Made by a program: the position numbers and the translations under genes
Assembly (NCBI GenBank): GCA_905221605.1
Contig: CAJNDS010002075.1
Span: forward strand, 423,842 to 451,341
From: Symbiodinium natans
Taxonomy: Eukaryota; Sar; Dinophyceae; Suessiales; Symbiodiniaceae
Length of the DNA stretch: 27,500 nucleotides
Direction: 5' to 3'
Notes under the pieces: model-generated
Databases searched by the model: none
What the model saw: only the letters and a program-made list of their open reading frames with translations
What the model was told of the DNA's origin: nothing
In this document: positions 17,148 to 24,299 of the stretch, one piece after another
Layout: every line of letters begins with the position of its first letter
Numbering within the stretch: position 1 is the stretch's first letter

Positions 17148-17269
17148 GCCATGGGACTCTGCCTTTGGCCCCTAAGGTTGCACCCTTAGGTTTGGGGGAC
17201 CCTTCCACAGATCTCGACGGGAAGATGAGGGCCGTCCTGGAGCCCATAAACCCTAACCCTAAACCCTAA
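17148..17269 (+). other. Exon-like open island between opposing arrays
   Basis: The frame with CAT at 17150 stays open from the preceding array to TAA 17267-17269. It contains PKVAPLGLGDPSTDLDGKMR then AVLEPINP. CCTTCCACAG ending at 17210 would be a good acceptor. Not recognised; length about 40 codons and no usable upstream ATG in frame. Confidence 0.2.
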
Positions 17270-17346
17270 ACCCTAAACCCTAAACCCTAAACCCTAAACC
17301 CTAAACCCTAAGCCCTAAGCCCTAAGCCCTAAGCCCTAAACCCTAA
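17248..17346 (-). repeat. CCCTAAA array with CCCTAAG block
   Basis: About eight CCCTAAA units, then four CCCTAAG units (about 17307-17336), then CCCTAAA. The CCCTAAG variant (CTTAGGG) again forms a small pure block. Confidence 0.95.
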
Positions 17347-17698
17347 ACTCCCGAAAAAAAAACCCAAACCTTTTGGGGGTACATCCTTGGGGGTCCAAGC
17401 GTAATGAGGCGAAACTGCTTCGGCTTCAGAAGGTTGGTGTGTTCTGGGTTCAAGTCACCTCACCTCGTCCCCTAAGCCTCCTAGTTCCTAGCCGTTTACA
17501 GCAGCTGGGACCCGAAAGCGCTGAACCTCTGATATCCCTGAGCCGCGAAAACCTTGAAGCCCAAAACCCCTGCATTTCTTTAAGCAAGAACTGAGGCCCT
17601 CGGAACCTAAATCCGACCTTCAACCCACAGAAATTGCACGAAGAAGTATGAAGAATCCACTGCCCGAGCCCCAAAAGCCCAAACCTTACATCCTTAAC
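17347..17698. other. 350-bp unique island with a 73-codon open frame
   Basis: The plus-strand frame 17373-17594 is open for 73 codons, lies fully in unique sequence and contains EAKLLRLQKVGVFWVQVTS and PESAEPLISLSRENLEAQNP. It has no ATG (the first usable codon is TTG). A minus-strand frame (17450-17710) is also open for 86 codons. Not recognised. Best read as a possible exon or gene relic. Confidence 0.3.
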
Positions 17699-17813
17699 CC
17701 CAAACCCCAAAACCCTAAACGCTAAACCCTAAACCCTAAACCCCAAGCCCTAAGCCCTAAACCCTAAACCCTAAACCCTAAACCCTAAACCCTAAACCCC
17801 AAGCCCTAAACCC
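17699..17813 (-). repeat. CCCTAAA array
   Basis: About 16 units with CCCCAAG and CCCTAAG variants at both ends. Confidence 0.95.
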
Positions 17814-17832
17814 CCTGAGGGCCGCGCCAGCC

Positions 17833-17898
17833 ATGAGACACACACATGAGGCGCTTGGAGTCTGGAAAAACGAAGAGCTTGCTGCGATCCTTGCGTAA
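17833..17898 (+). other. Possible short first exon
   Basis: An ATG at 17833 in acceptable context (CCAGCCATGAGA) opens 21 codons, MRHTHEALGVWKNEELAAIL plus one, before TAA 17896-17898. That TAA is part of GTAAGG, a strong 5' splice donor, so the frame could continue by splicing. Unrecognised and short. Confidence 0.2.
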
Positions 17899-17926
17899 GG
17901 AGCTGGAATTCACTTGGCAGGGTCCA

Positions 17927-17945
17927 GTTTAGGGTTCCCCTAAAC
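17927..17945. repeat. Head-to-head telomere-repeat junction
   Basis: GTTTAGGG and CCCTAAAC face each other across 3 bp (TTC). CCCGAAC/CCCTAAA variants follow to about 17990. Confidence 0.7.
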
Positions 17946-17990
17946 CCGAACCCCTAAACCCTAAACCCGAACCCCTCAACCCTGAACCCC

Positions 17991-18480
17991 TCTACTAGGC
18001 AGGGCCCAGGGTTGGGGTTCCAATCTAGGGGGTCGGAATAATTACCAAGAATATTCCCTTATGGTCCCTATGTAATTGTACTAGAACAACCCCCAAAACC
18101 CTATTCCAATTATTCAGGTTCTATATTACAGGGATTCCTTGCGGTGGCGGGTTTGACGGTTTAGGGACGAGGGTGTTGAGGGTGTTGGGCTTCAGCTGGA
18201 CGCGTCAAACAACAACCTGACCTTTGGCTGCATGTTGGTGCCGGGCTAGCTGACTTATTAAGAACACCCCTTAAACTGAAAGAAGCTAAGGACCTTGGGT
18301 TACAGAAAAGAACCGTGTTGGGAGCGAACGAAGTTTGCAAAAAAGCATCCTTGCCGCTTGATCTTACGATGTGCCTTAAGCACTGCGCTTCTGATGCTCC
18401 CCGCTCCTGCACATCAGGAATCCAATGACGACAGGTCAAAACGCTTTAGTGCTATAGACCCTGACCCTAAACCATAAACT
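17991..18480. other. Long unique segment
   Basis: 18025-18135 is AT-richer with weak inverted matches (GGAATAATTA and CAATTATTC). 18161-18480 contains two overlapping open frames: a minus-strand frame (18161-18439, 92 codons, Cys/Ser-rich) and a plus-strand frame (18295-18477, 60 codons, basic start). Neither has an ATG start or a recognised domain. Confidence 0.35.
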
Positions 18481-18593
18481 CAAAACCCCAAACCCTCAAC
18501 CCCAAACCCTCCACCCTCAAGGGAGACGCTCGCTGGCATTTTGAGAAACAAGCCCAGACGGCAACCCTTGTTTGAAGCTGCTTCATTTGTTCC

Positions 18594-18836
18594 TTGCTTT
18601 CGGGTAGGGAGTACTTGAGATCGGGGCCACGAAAGCTAGAAACGCGGCTGACAAGCAAGCTTTTTTCGAGTCAGGCAGGAGAAGTGCGGGCGCAGCAGCG
18701 CAGCCGAGCAGGACGGGACTGCCGAATCGGTGTAAGCAAAACGAAACATGATGGAACACGCAGCGGTCAAGAGCTGTCGGAAGCTGCGGATTTGAATGCT
18801 CATCCCGGGGCCTTACAGCTCGACAACAGGGCCTGA
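18594..18836 (+). CDS. Uncertain 80-codon open frame in unique sequence
   Basis: The frame lies entirely in non-repeat sequence, is open for 80 codons and ends at TGA 18834-18836. Its product is basic and hydrophilic (LRSGPRKLETRLTSKLFSS, then VRAQQRSRAGRDCRIGVSK) and ends EAADLNAHPGALQLDNRA, an ordinary soluble-protein composition. It has no ATG start (first codon TTG), so it would have to be an internal exon or relic. A minus-strand frame over the same DNA is also open but dominated by Pro/Gly from the adjacent G/C tract. No family recognised; the stop is directly followed by the poly-G block at 18861. Confidence 0.25.
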   Translation: MLSGREYLRSGPRKLETRLTSKLFSSQAGEVRAQQRSRAGRDCRIGVSKTKHDGTRSGQELSEAADLNAHPGALQLDNRA

Positions 18837-18860
18837 CCAAGACGGAGGGGGAAGCCTGAA

Positions 18861-19012
18861 AAGGGGGGAGGGGGGGGTGGGGGGGCCAAAAGGGGGGGGG
18901 GGGGGGGGCCCCCCCCCCCCCAGAAATCAATTAAGGCGACCCTGGGGGGACACCTTAAGATTGATTTTGTCAATCCTATAAGGGGGGGGAGGGGGGGCCC
19001 CCCCCCCCTCCA
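18861..19012. repeat. Poly-G/poly-C palindromic block with internal hairpin
   Basis: G-rich tract (18863-18885), then G17 followed directly by C13 (18892-18921), then inverted arms AAATCAATTAAGG (18924-18936) and CCTTAAGATTGATTT (18953-18967), then G8-A-G7 followed by C11 (18982-19008). Each G-to-C switch is a perfect palindrome. The layout suggests a small inverted-repeat element with homopolymer ends. Confidence 0.8.
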
Positions 19013-19136
19013 CAGCCCTTTATCTCTCTGATTTTCAGACCACTTAAGGGTCGGAGTCGCTTCTTGACCCAGCTGAACACTAGAGAGTATTCTTGTAAAC
19101 GACAACTCTCGCGAGCTCCAAGGAGCTAGCTTTCGT
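19013..19136. other. Unique island
   Basis: Flanked by the G/C block and element D2. Nothing recognised. Confidence 0.4.
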
Positions 19137-19310
19137 GACTTGGAGATTCAGGGGTTAGGGCTTAGGGTTTAGGGTTCAGGGGTACTTATCACCCAATGAT
19201 AAGTGTAGTTCTCACCCACTTATTAGCCCCTTAAGTTTCCCAATAGGGCTAGAATTGGGCTACTAAGTACAGTTTTAATAGGGTTGATAAGTGCCATGAA
19301 CCTCCAAGTA
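19137..19310. mobile_element. Inverted-repeat element family D, copy 2
   Basis: 174 bp bounded by GACTTGGAGATTCAGG (19137-19152) and CCATGAACCTCCAAGTA (19294-19310), which are inverted copies with few mismatches. Internally ACTTATC and GATAAGT form a hairpin near 19183-19203. Shares CACCCACTT, AAGTACAGTT and both ends with copy 1 (5104-5455). It also contains short TTTAGGG sequence just inside the left end, as the larger reading of copy 1 does. Confidence 0.7.
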
Positions 19311-19471
19311 GGGTTTAGGGTTTGGGGCATTCAGGGTACTTAGGGTTGAAGTAGCTTAGGACTCCAGAAGCTAAAAGCCAGCCCCACCCGCCACAACCTC
19401 CGCATTCTAACCCAAATGGAGTTCAGGGTTTAGGGTTTAGGGTTTGGGGTTTGGGGTTTAGGGTTTCGGGT
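19311..19471. other. Unique island and short arrays
   Basis: 19340-19418 is unique; 19421-19471 is TTTAGGG with TTTGGGG and TTTCGGG variants. Confidence 0.6.
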
Positions 19472-19624
19472 TTAGGGTGGTTTGGGATTCAGGGCTGGAG
19501 GCGTACTGTGCTTGGGTTCGGGTACAGGGCCGTCCTTTGGCGGCCAGTCCATCTTCACCTCCAGCGCTGGCCGCTTGCTGGATCCAAAAAAGAGGTCCCC
19601 TAAACGAGTTCCAGGGTTTAGTGT
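19472..19624 (-). other. Exon-like open frame, minus strand
   Basis: Open for about 50 codons from a TAA at 19625-19627 to TAA at 19472-19474. The part in unique DNA reads GSSKRPALEVKMDWPPKDGP then VPEPKHSTPPALN: a charged, proline-rich tail with an internal Met. The plus-strand frame on the same codon boundaries is also open. Not recognised. Confidence 0.22.
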
Positions 19625-19710
19625 TTAGGGTTCAGGGTTCAGGGTTTAGGGTTTAGGGTTAGGGTTTAGGGTTTAGGGTTGAAGGAACTGTGTCTCCAAC
19701 GTCGCTTGGG
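19625..19710 (+). repeat. Degenerate TTTAGGG array and small island
   Basis: TTCAGGG, TTAGGG and TTTAGGG units to 19680, then about 28 bp of unique sequence. Confidence 0.8.
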
Positions 19711-19897
19711 TTTAGGGTTTAGGGTTTAGGGTTTAGGGTTTAGGGTTTAGGGTTTAGGGTTTAGGGTTTAGGGTTGAGGGTTGAGGGTTGAGGGTTTGGG
19801 GTTGAGGGTTTGGGGTTTGGGGTTTGGGGTTTAGGGTTTAGGGTTTAGGGTTCAGGGTTTAGGGTTTAGGGTTTAGGGTTTAGGGTTTAGGGTTTAG
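19711..19897 (+). repeat. TTTAGGG array with TTGAGGG and TTTGGGG blocks
   Basis: About nine perfect units, then three TTGAGGG, TTTGGGG mixtures (19774-19829), then about nine TTTAGGG/TTCAGGG units. Confidence 0.95.
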
Positions 19898-19914
19898 AAA
19901 ACTGCCCAGGAGTG

Positions 19915-20037
19915 ATGATCAAGTTCACCATCCTCCGAGCCCCTAAACCCCCTCTGTGCAGCTCCTCGACCACCCAAAGTCTCATTGGCTCCACTCTCCC
20001 TCATCCACCTATGGGGTTTAGGGTTTATAGGGTTTAG
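19915..20037 (+). other. Small ATG-initiated ORF in an island
   Basis: An ATG at 19915 opens 40 codons to TAG 20035-20037. It begins MIKFTILRAPKPPLCSSSTT; the last eight codons are repeat. TGA codons directly precede the ATG, so the start is forced if the ORF is used. Not recognised. Confidence 0.18.
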
Positions 20038-20113
20038 AGGGTTTAGAGGGTTTGTAGGGCTTGTAGGGTTTGTAGGGTTTATAGGGTTTATAGGGCTTGT
20101 AGGGTTTACAGGG
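20024..20113 (+). repeat. 9-bp-unit array (TTTRTAGGG / TTTAGAGGG)
   Basis: Exactly ten 9-bp units: TTTATAGGG, TTTAGAGGG, TTTGTAGGG, CTTGTAGGG and TTTACAGGG. All keep the GGG and the 9-bp phase while two inner bases vary. Confidence 0.9.
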
Positions 20114-20155
20114 TTTAGAGTCTAGGGTTTAGGGTTTAGGCCTTAGTTCCCCCTT

Positions 20156-20228
20156 GTACTACTGGCTCCTTAATAGGGATGATTATAAGGCGGGGATACT
20201 ATCATCCCTATTAAGGAGCTGTTAGTAT
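20156..20228. mobile_element. Inverted-repeat element family C, copy 2
   Basis: 73 bp. The left arm (20156-20180) and the right arm (20204-20228) are inverted repeats matching at 21 of 25 positions; the inner 16 bp GCTCCTTAATAGGGAT are perfect. Ends resemble copy 1 (11089-11155), e.g. TGTTAGTAT at the right. Strong hairpin potential. Confidence 0.8.
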
Positions 20229-20398
20229 AAATGAACATCCCAAGGCTTAGAGCTCAACCCTATACACCAAAAAGCCGTGGCCTCCGTCGGAAAGCGGTGG
20301 TACCGCGGGCCATAGCCTGGGTGTTGAAGGCTTCGGGCAATTTAGGGTTTAGGGCTTACGGTTTGGGGTTTAGGGTTTGGGGTTTAGGGTTTAGGGTT
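20229..20398. other. Unique island then TTTAGGG array
   Basis: 20229-20340 is a unique GC-rich island (open frame with KAVASVGKRWYRGP on the plus strand, unrecognised); 20341-20398 is TTTAGGG/TTTGGGG array ending exactly where element E starts. Confidence 0.5.
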
Positions 20399-20705
20399 TA
20401 ATGTGGGACCTGCTTTAATGTGGGGCCCCCCCCCCCCCCTCCCCCCTGAACAGTCGGGGCGTGGATTGGGTCCTGATTACACGGCCCCGGGGGCTTATAT
20501 GATTTTAATAGGGTGGAGTTTAGATATGTTTAAAAGGGGCAGCAATGCCCGGTTATCTTTTTTAAAGGCGCGCCGCGTGGAATTTTCTTACGGCGCCCGG
20601 ACGGTTTGACTTTAAAGCGGACCCCTCAAACAGTCAGGGGGTCCTGAATAATTCCGCCAAACTGACTTTAAAGCGACCCCCCCTAATAAAGCAGGTCCAA
20701 CATTA
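20399..20705. mobile_element. Element E: 307-bp element with 19-bp terminal inverted repeats
   Basis: Left end TAATGTGGGACCTGCTTTA (20399-20417) and right end TAAAGCAGGTCCAACATTA (20687-20705) are inverted repeats with one mismatch. Inside are a C14-T-C6 tract (20426-20446), two related short hairpin repeats (CCCCTGAACAGTCGGGG near 20443 and CCCCTCAAACAGTCAGGGG near 20623) and a direct repeat GACTTTAAAGCG (20608 and 20662). A 68-codon frame inside (20403-20609) has no recognised domain. Typical size and ends of a non-autonomous DNA transposon (MITE). It sits exactly at the edge of a TTTAGGG array. Confidence 0.8.
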
Positions 20706-21034
20706 CGGTTCAGGGTAACATCCCGCCCCAAGAAGTATTCCGAATGGGGTTTAAGAGGGTTAGGGCTATGCTGAGCAAAACGGCAGTAAAGTTCAACAGT
20801 AGGGGTGTGCCTGCGTGCATGTCTCTGTGTGTGTGTGTGTGCTTTTGTTTGTCTCCGCGTCGCTGTATGTGTCTGCAAAGCTAAATCCCAAAGCCTCAGC
20901 CCCAAACAAGCCATCCCCACCCCTCACCCCTAAATGAAGAAAACCTAACGCCAAACTCCATGCCCGAAAAAGAACGAATCCCAAAACCCAAACCCAGAAA
21001 ACCTGAACCCGAAACGCCGAAACCCTGAGAGCCT
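20706..21034. other. Unique island with (GT)n microsatellite
   Basis: A GTGTGTGTGTGTGTG tract lies at about 20827-20841. Minus-strand frames reading through it are rich in Thr/His and are rejected. From about 20880 the sequence becomes C/A-rich decayed repeat. Confidence 0.5.
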
Positions 21035-21340
21035 AAACCCTAATACCACTAACACCCAAAACCCTAAAACCCTAAAACCTCAAAAACCCTAAACTCCTAA
21101 ACTCCCAAACCCCTAACCCTAAACCCCTAAAACCCTAAAACCCCAAAACCCGCAAAGCCCTAACCCCCTAAGCCCCTAAGCCCTATAAACCCGAAAGCCC
21201 CTAAAACCCTAAAGCCCCTAAAGCCCCTGAAGCCCCTAAAGCCCCTAAAGCCCCTAAAGCCCCTAAAGCCCCTAAAGCCCCTAAAGCCCCTAAAGCCCCT
21301 AAAGCCCCTAAAGCCCCTAAAGCCCCTAAAACCCTGGGCC
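21035..21340 (-). repeat. Decayed CCCTAAA leading into a 9-bp-unit array (CCCCTAAAG)n
   Basis: 21035-21214 is irregular CCCTAAAA-like sequence. 21215-21330 contains about 13 units of CCCCTAAAG with one CCCCTGAAG. A third distinct 9-bp unit in this window. Confidence 0.92.
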
Positions 21341-21440
21341 CCTAAACCCTAAACCCTAAACCCCAAACTCTAAACCCTAAACCCTAAACCCTAAACCCTA
21401 AGCCCTAAGCCCTAAGCCCTAACCCTAAACCCTAAACCCA
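21341..21440 (-). repeat. CCCTAAA array with CCCTAAG block
   Basis: CCCTAAA units with three CCCTAAG units at about 21400-21420. Confidence 0.92.
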
Positions 21441-21530
21441 CCCTGCCGCCGCCGAGCCGCGCCCTCCCTTGGGATGGTGTCGCCAGCGGCGCTGCAGCGC
21501 GTTGGCCTCGACCACGGCGGTTTGGGGGGT
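21441..21530. other. Very GC-rich island with open frames
   Basis: The minus strand encodes AVVEANALQRRWRHHPKGGR and the plus strand opens from an ATG at 21472 (MVSPAALQRVGLDHGG). Both are unrecognised; at this GC content open frames are expected. Confidence 0.2.
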
Positions 21531-21615
21531 TAGGGTTTAGGGTTTAGGGTTTAGGGTTTAGGGTTCAGGGTTTAGGGTTTAGGGTTTAGGGTTTAGGGTT
21601 TAGGGTTTAGGGTTC
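21531..21615 (+). repeat. TTTAGGG array
   Basis: About 12 units with one TTCAGGG. Confidence 0.95.
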
Positions 21616-21617
21616 GG

Positions 21618-21695
21618 GCCACCAACTGGGAGAAGAACCGCGTGCGTTCTCAAATTGCCAAAACGCACAGCCAATCGCTCGATTTTAGGGTCTAA
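21618..21695 (+). other. Exon-like open island
   Basis: The frame continues from the array to TAA 21693-21695 and encodes ATNWEKNRVRSQIAKTHSQS followed by LDFRV. Strongly protein-like composition but only 25 codons of unique sequence and no recognised family. Confidence 0.18.
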
Positions 21696-22034
21696 GGTGT
21701 GGTTGCAAAGAATCGCAGGATTTTTGGGTTCTTGCAGTTTTCAGAGGAGGGTTTAAGGTTCAATCCGGGTTCAACCACGACCGCGCTTCCTTACAACCCT
21801 AAACCCTAAACCCTGAACCCGAAAGACCAAACCCCAAACCCTGAACCCTAAATCCTAAACCCCAAACCCTTGAAAAAGGCTCCAGGCGCAACCCTAAACC
21901 CTAAACCCTAAACCCTAAACCCTAAACCCTAAACCCTTTAAACCGGCCTGGCAAAGAAGAGGCGCGCTCGGCGGCAAGGCCGACGCCGTCTGATGGACGA
22001 GGCGCAGCATCGCTCGAAGAGTTGAGGCTCTAGG
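21696..22034. other. Islands and short CCCTAAA arrays
   Basis: Unique 21696-21793; CCCTAAA variants 21794-21868; CCCTAAA array 21888-21940; GC-rich island 21941-22030 in which two plus-strand frames are open (one Arg/Lys-rich, one with GKEEARSAARPTPSDGRG). None recognised. Confidence 0.4.
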
Positions 22035-22125
22035 GCTTAGGGCTTAGGGTTTAGGGTTTAGGGTTTAGGGTTTAGGGTTTAGGGTTTAGGGTTTAGGGTT
22101 TAGGGTTTAGGGTTTAGGGTTTAGG
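22035..22125 (+). repeat. TTTAGGG array
   Basis: About 13 units with CTTAGGG at the start; decayed G-rich repeat continues to about 22345. Confidence 0.95.
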
Positions 22126-22551
22126 GTTAGGGGTGAGGGTTTAGGGCATAGGGTTTGGGGCCTGAGGGCTGAGCGGGTTAGGGTTTAGGGTTTAGTTTTA
22201 GGTTTGGGGTTTAGGGATTAGGGTTTAGAGTGTAGGGGCTGAGGGTTTGGGGGGTTCGGGGGGTTTAGGGCCGAGAGCTCGAGGAAGGCTTGCGGGCATT
22301 TTAGGGGGTCAGCGTTTAGGGCTTATAGAGTTTATCGGGTTTATGGGCCAAGGTAAGCTATCTGCTCTAAACAGACATTTGTGTTTCCCTTTACTGCTAA
22401 ACCGTGAATCCTAAACCCTAAACCCTCACCCTAAACCTTAGAACCCTGAACTTCTATCCGTGGTTTGAGATCTGTGGGCGCAAGAGCCAAGCAGCAGTTG
22501 TGACACACAGGGTTGAGTGTTTGGGCGGTAAAGGGTTTTAGGGTTTAGGAG
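22126..22551. other. Decayed G-rich repeat and islands
   Basis: Decayed TTTAGGG-like sequence to about 22345, unique 22346-22400, CCCTAAA variants 22401-22448, unique 22449-22535. No supported gene. Confidence 0.55.
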
Positions 22552-22680
22552 TTTAGGGGTTTAGGGGTTTAGGGGTTTAGGGGTTTAGGGGTTTAGGGGT
22601 TTAGGGGAGTAAGGGTTTAGGGGTTTAGGGGTTTGGGGTTTAGGGGTTTATGGGTGTAGGGTTTAGGGTTTAGGCTTAAG
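22552..22680 (+). repeat. 8-bp-unit array (TTTAGGGG)n
   Basis: Seven perfect 8-bp units (22552-22607), an interruption, then more TTTAGGGG with variants to 22680. Confidence 0.92.
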
Positions 22681-22689
22681 GGGTTTAGG

Positions 22690-22955
22690 GGCTTGATGAG
22701 TTTAGCGTTGCATTGATGGCCGTATCCTCGATGACGTTTGCCTGGCCAGTCGCGGTTCCGTCCAGCAGTTCGATCATCTGCAAGTGCTGTGAGAAGTGGC
22801 CACCGAAAGGTGCTTTGCACCGCTGCCGAGCATGGCAGCTATATTGGCCTCCTCACCGAAGACGCGAACGAGCCTGGGGCCACAAGTGGGATACCTTGAG
22901 CTTGTTGGACACACCGGTGATCGTGATGTTGCGGAGCTATTCTCCGAATAAGTGA
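22690..22955 (-). pseudogene. Possible broken gene fragment, minus strand
   Basis: One of the longer unique islands. Reading leftwards on the minus strand, protein-like stretches occur in successive frames: NITITGVSNKLKVSHLWPQ, then VFGEEANIAAMLGSGAKHL in another frame, then QMIELLDGTATGQANVIED back in the first frame, which contains one in-frame TGA. This could be a gene relic with frameshifts or several small exons. The plus strand is also open for 80 codons (22713-22955). No family recognised. Confidence 0.25.
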
Positions 22956-23180
22956 AGCAGGGATTTGGGTGCCCTACACAGTCTGACAGAGTCCCTAGAC
23001 CCTTTCAAGCCCCCCCCCCCCTTCCCCCCGTAGTATAAAGACCATCACAGGTTTCAAGCTTTAGGCCTACTAGGTTCGAGCCGTACGTACGAATATTAGC
23101 ATCAAGGGAATGAGCCCTAAACCCTAATCCGAAATACCTCATTTTCCTTGTAACTAGTAAGCGACAAAAGGAGCTTGCAG
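22956..23180. other. Unique island with C-tract
   Basis: Contains C11-TT-C6 at about 23011-23029, resembling the C14-T-C6 tract of element E. GGTTCGAGCC at 23070 resembles a tRNA T-loop, but no tRNA fold could be built around it. Confidence 0.5.
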
Positions 23181-23400
23181 GTAGGGTTTAGGGTTAGGGC
23201 TTGGGGTTTGGGGTTTGGGGTTAGGGTTTTGGGTTTTGGGGTTAGGGTTTAGGGCTTAGGGTTTAGGGCTTACGCCCGCTGAAGCCTAAGAAACCTCAAG
23301 CTCCTGGCCATATGCCGTCCAAAAAACCCTATAGCCCTAAACATCCTAAAGCACCCCTACAAACGGCTTAGGGTTTAGGTTTAGGGTTTAGGGTTTAGGG
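23181..23400. repeat. Degenerate TTTAGGG patches around a small island
   Basis: TTTAGGG/TTTGGGG/TTTTGGG at 23181-23270, unique or CCCTAAA-like 23275-23365, TTTAGGG at 23367-23400. Confidence 0.8.
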
Positions 23401-23405
23401 CTAGA

Positions 23406-23508
23406 CCCCAGAGTAACCTAGGAATCGAGAGGGTACCCTTTTTTGGTTCGAAGGTGCTTTTGAAGGAACCGAAATCCTGACAAAAGTGGGGAGAAGGGCC
23501 TGCTCTGG
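23406..23508. mobile_element. Family B element, copy B3
   Basis: A degenerate full-length copy: CCCAGAGTAACCTAGGAAT (left end) and GGGTACCCTTTTTTGG match B2 and B4; GAAGGAACC and the right end GGGCCTGCTCTGGATC align with GGGTACTACTGGGCATC of B2. Directly follows a TTTAGGG array, as B1 does. Confidence 0.65.
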
Positions 23509-23689
23509 ATCGCAGCAAAACGCAACACCCCTGCAACTTCAATCCGCAAACACCCTTACAACCCGCGACCCCTGCAACCCTCAAAACCCTTTTAAAAGTG
23601 AAAAACCCCTACTGCGCCACTGGAGACGAAATCCTTGAAAGCGAAAAAAACTGAACGCTGAAGCCCCACAAGCTAAACCCAGACCAACT
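23509..23689. other. Unique island
   Basis: C/A-rich, with traces of CCCTAAA-like sequence. A minus-strand open frame (23381-23584) runs through element B3 and repeat and is not supported. Confidence 0.4.
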
Positions 23690-23926
23690 TTGAGAGGGTG
23701 TATAGGGGTTTGGGTTGGCTTTGCTTCTTGTGTATTGCTTGCTTTTTGTGTCTGTTCTTGCTTTAATGGGCGGAGGGTACTTCGAGTATGGTTTTCGGCT
23801 GAGGGTCTGTCTTACTCATGGTGCTACAACCAAAACCTCCCAGAACCCTGTGAACCCATCAAGCCCCGCATCAAAACAAACGAAAAACATCCGTCAACCT
23901 TTGGCCCCCTAAACCCTCAACCTTAA
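23690..23926 (+). other. 78-codon open frame with a hydrophobic segment
   Basis: Open for 78 codons to TAA, with a hydrophobic Cys-rich stretch (WVGFASCVLLAFCVCSCF) near the start, a tail with EPIKPRIKTNEKHPSTFG, and final codons from repeat. There is no ATG (first codon TTG). The G/T-rich DNA at 23700-23770 inflates Val, Leu, Cys and Phe, so the membrane-like segment may be compositional. Not recognised. Confidence 0.2.
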
Positions 23927-23980
23927 ACCCTAAACCCTAAACCCTAAACCCTAAACCCTAAACCCTAAACCCCAAGCCCT
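23912..23980 (-). repeat. CCCTAAA array
   Basis: About nine units, with CCCCAAG and CCCTAGA variants at the right end. Confidence 0.95.
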
Positions 23981-24000
23981 AGACCCTAAACCCCTCCTAA

Positions 24001-24138
24001 ACCCCAACCACTATACCCCCAGCCCCTGGTTTGTTCGGAAACTCGGCCGTTTCTGGCGTCAGAGGCGGCTCCGTTCGGATTTTCTGCCGCTGCTTGAAAC
24101 CGCAGCCGGCTTGGGGGGTCAGGTCTTTGAGGCCTTAG
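24001..24138 (+). other. Exon-like island with competing open frames
   Basis: The plus-strand frame on codons starting at 24015 (within an 86-codon open frame, 23955-24215) encodes PWFVRKLGRFWRQRRLRSDF then LPLLETAAGLGGQVFEALG, the most protein-like plus-strand reading in the window; the frame enters TTTAGGG repeat at both ends. Another plus frame (to TAG 24136-24138) and a minus frame are also open. TATACCCCCAG ending at 24021 could be an acceptor. Not recognised. Confidence 0.25.
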
Positions 24139-24299
24139 GGTTTAGGGGGTTTAGGTGGTTTATTTTGGAGGGTTTAGGGCTTGGAGGGTTTAGGGTTTGG
24201 AGGTTTAAGGTTTAGGGTTTAGGGCCTAGGGTTTAGGGGTTTAGGGCTTGGAGGGTGAGCGTGTTCAGGGGGTTCGGAGGGTTGAGAGGGTTCAGCGGG
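24139..24299 (+). repeat. Decayed TTTAGGG-like sequence
   Basis: TTTAGGG units separated by GGAGG and TTTGG steps. Confidence 0.8.

Noticed and set aside
17380-17470. GGTTCAAGTCACC resembling a tRNA B box
   Set aside because: Flanking bases do not form a T stem or acceptor stem.
18583-19105. Minus-strand open frames with poly-proline and poly-glycine
   Set aside because: They arise from the poly-G/poly-C block; proline and glycine runs are the direct translation of the homopolymers.
23040-23095. GGTTCGAGCC resembling a tRNA T-loop / B box
   Set aside because: No matching A box, anticodon arm or acceptor stem could be folded around it.
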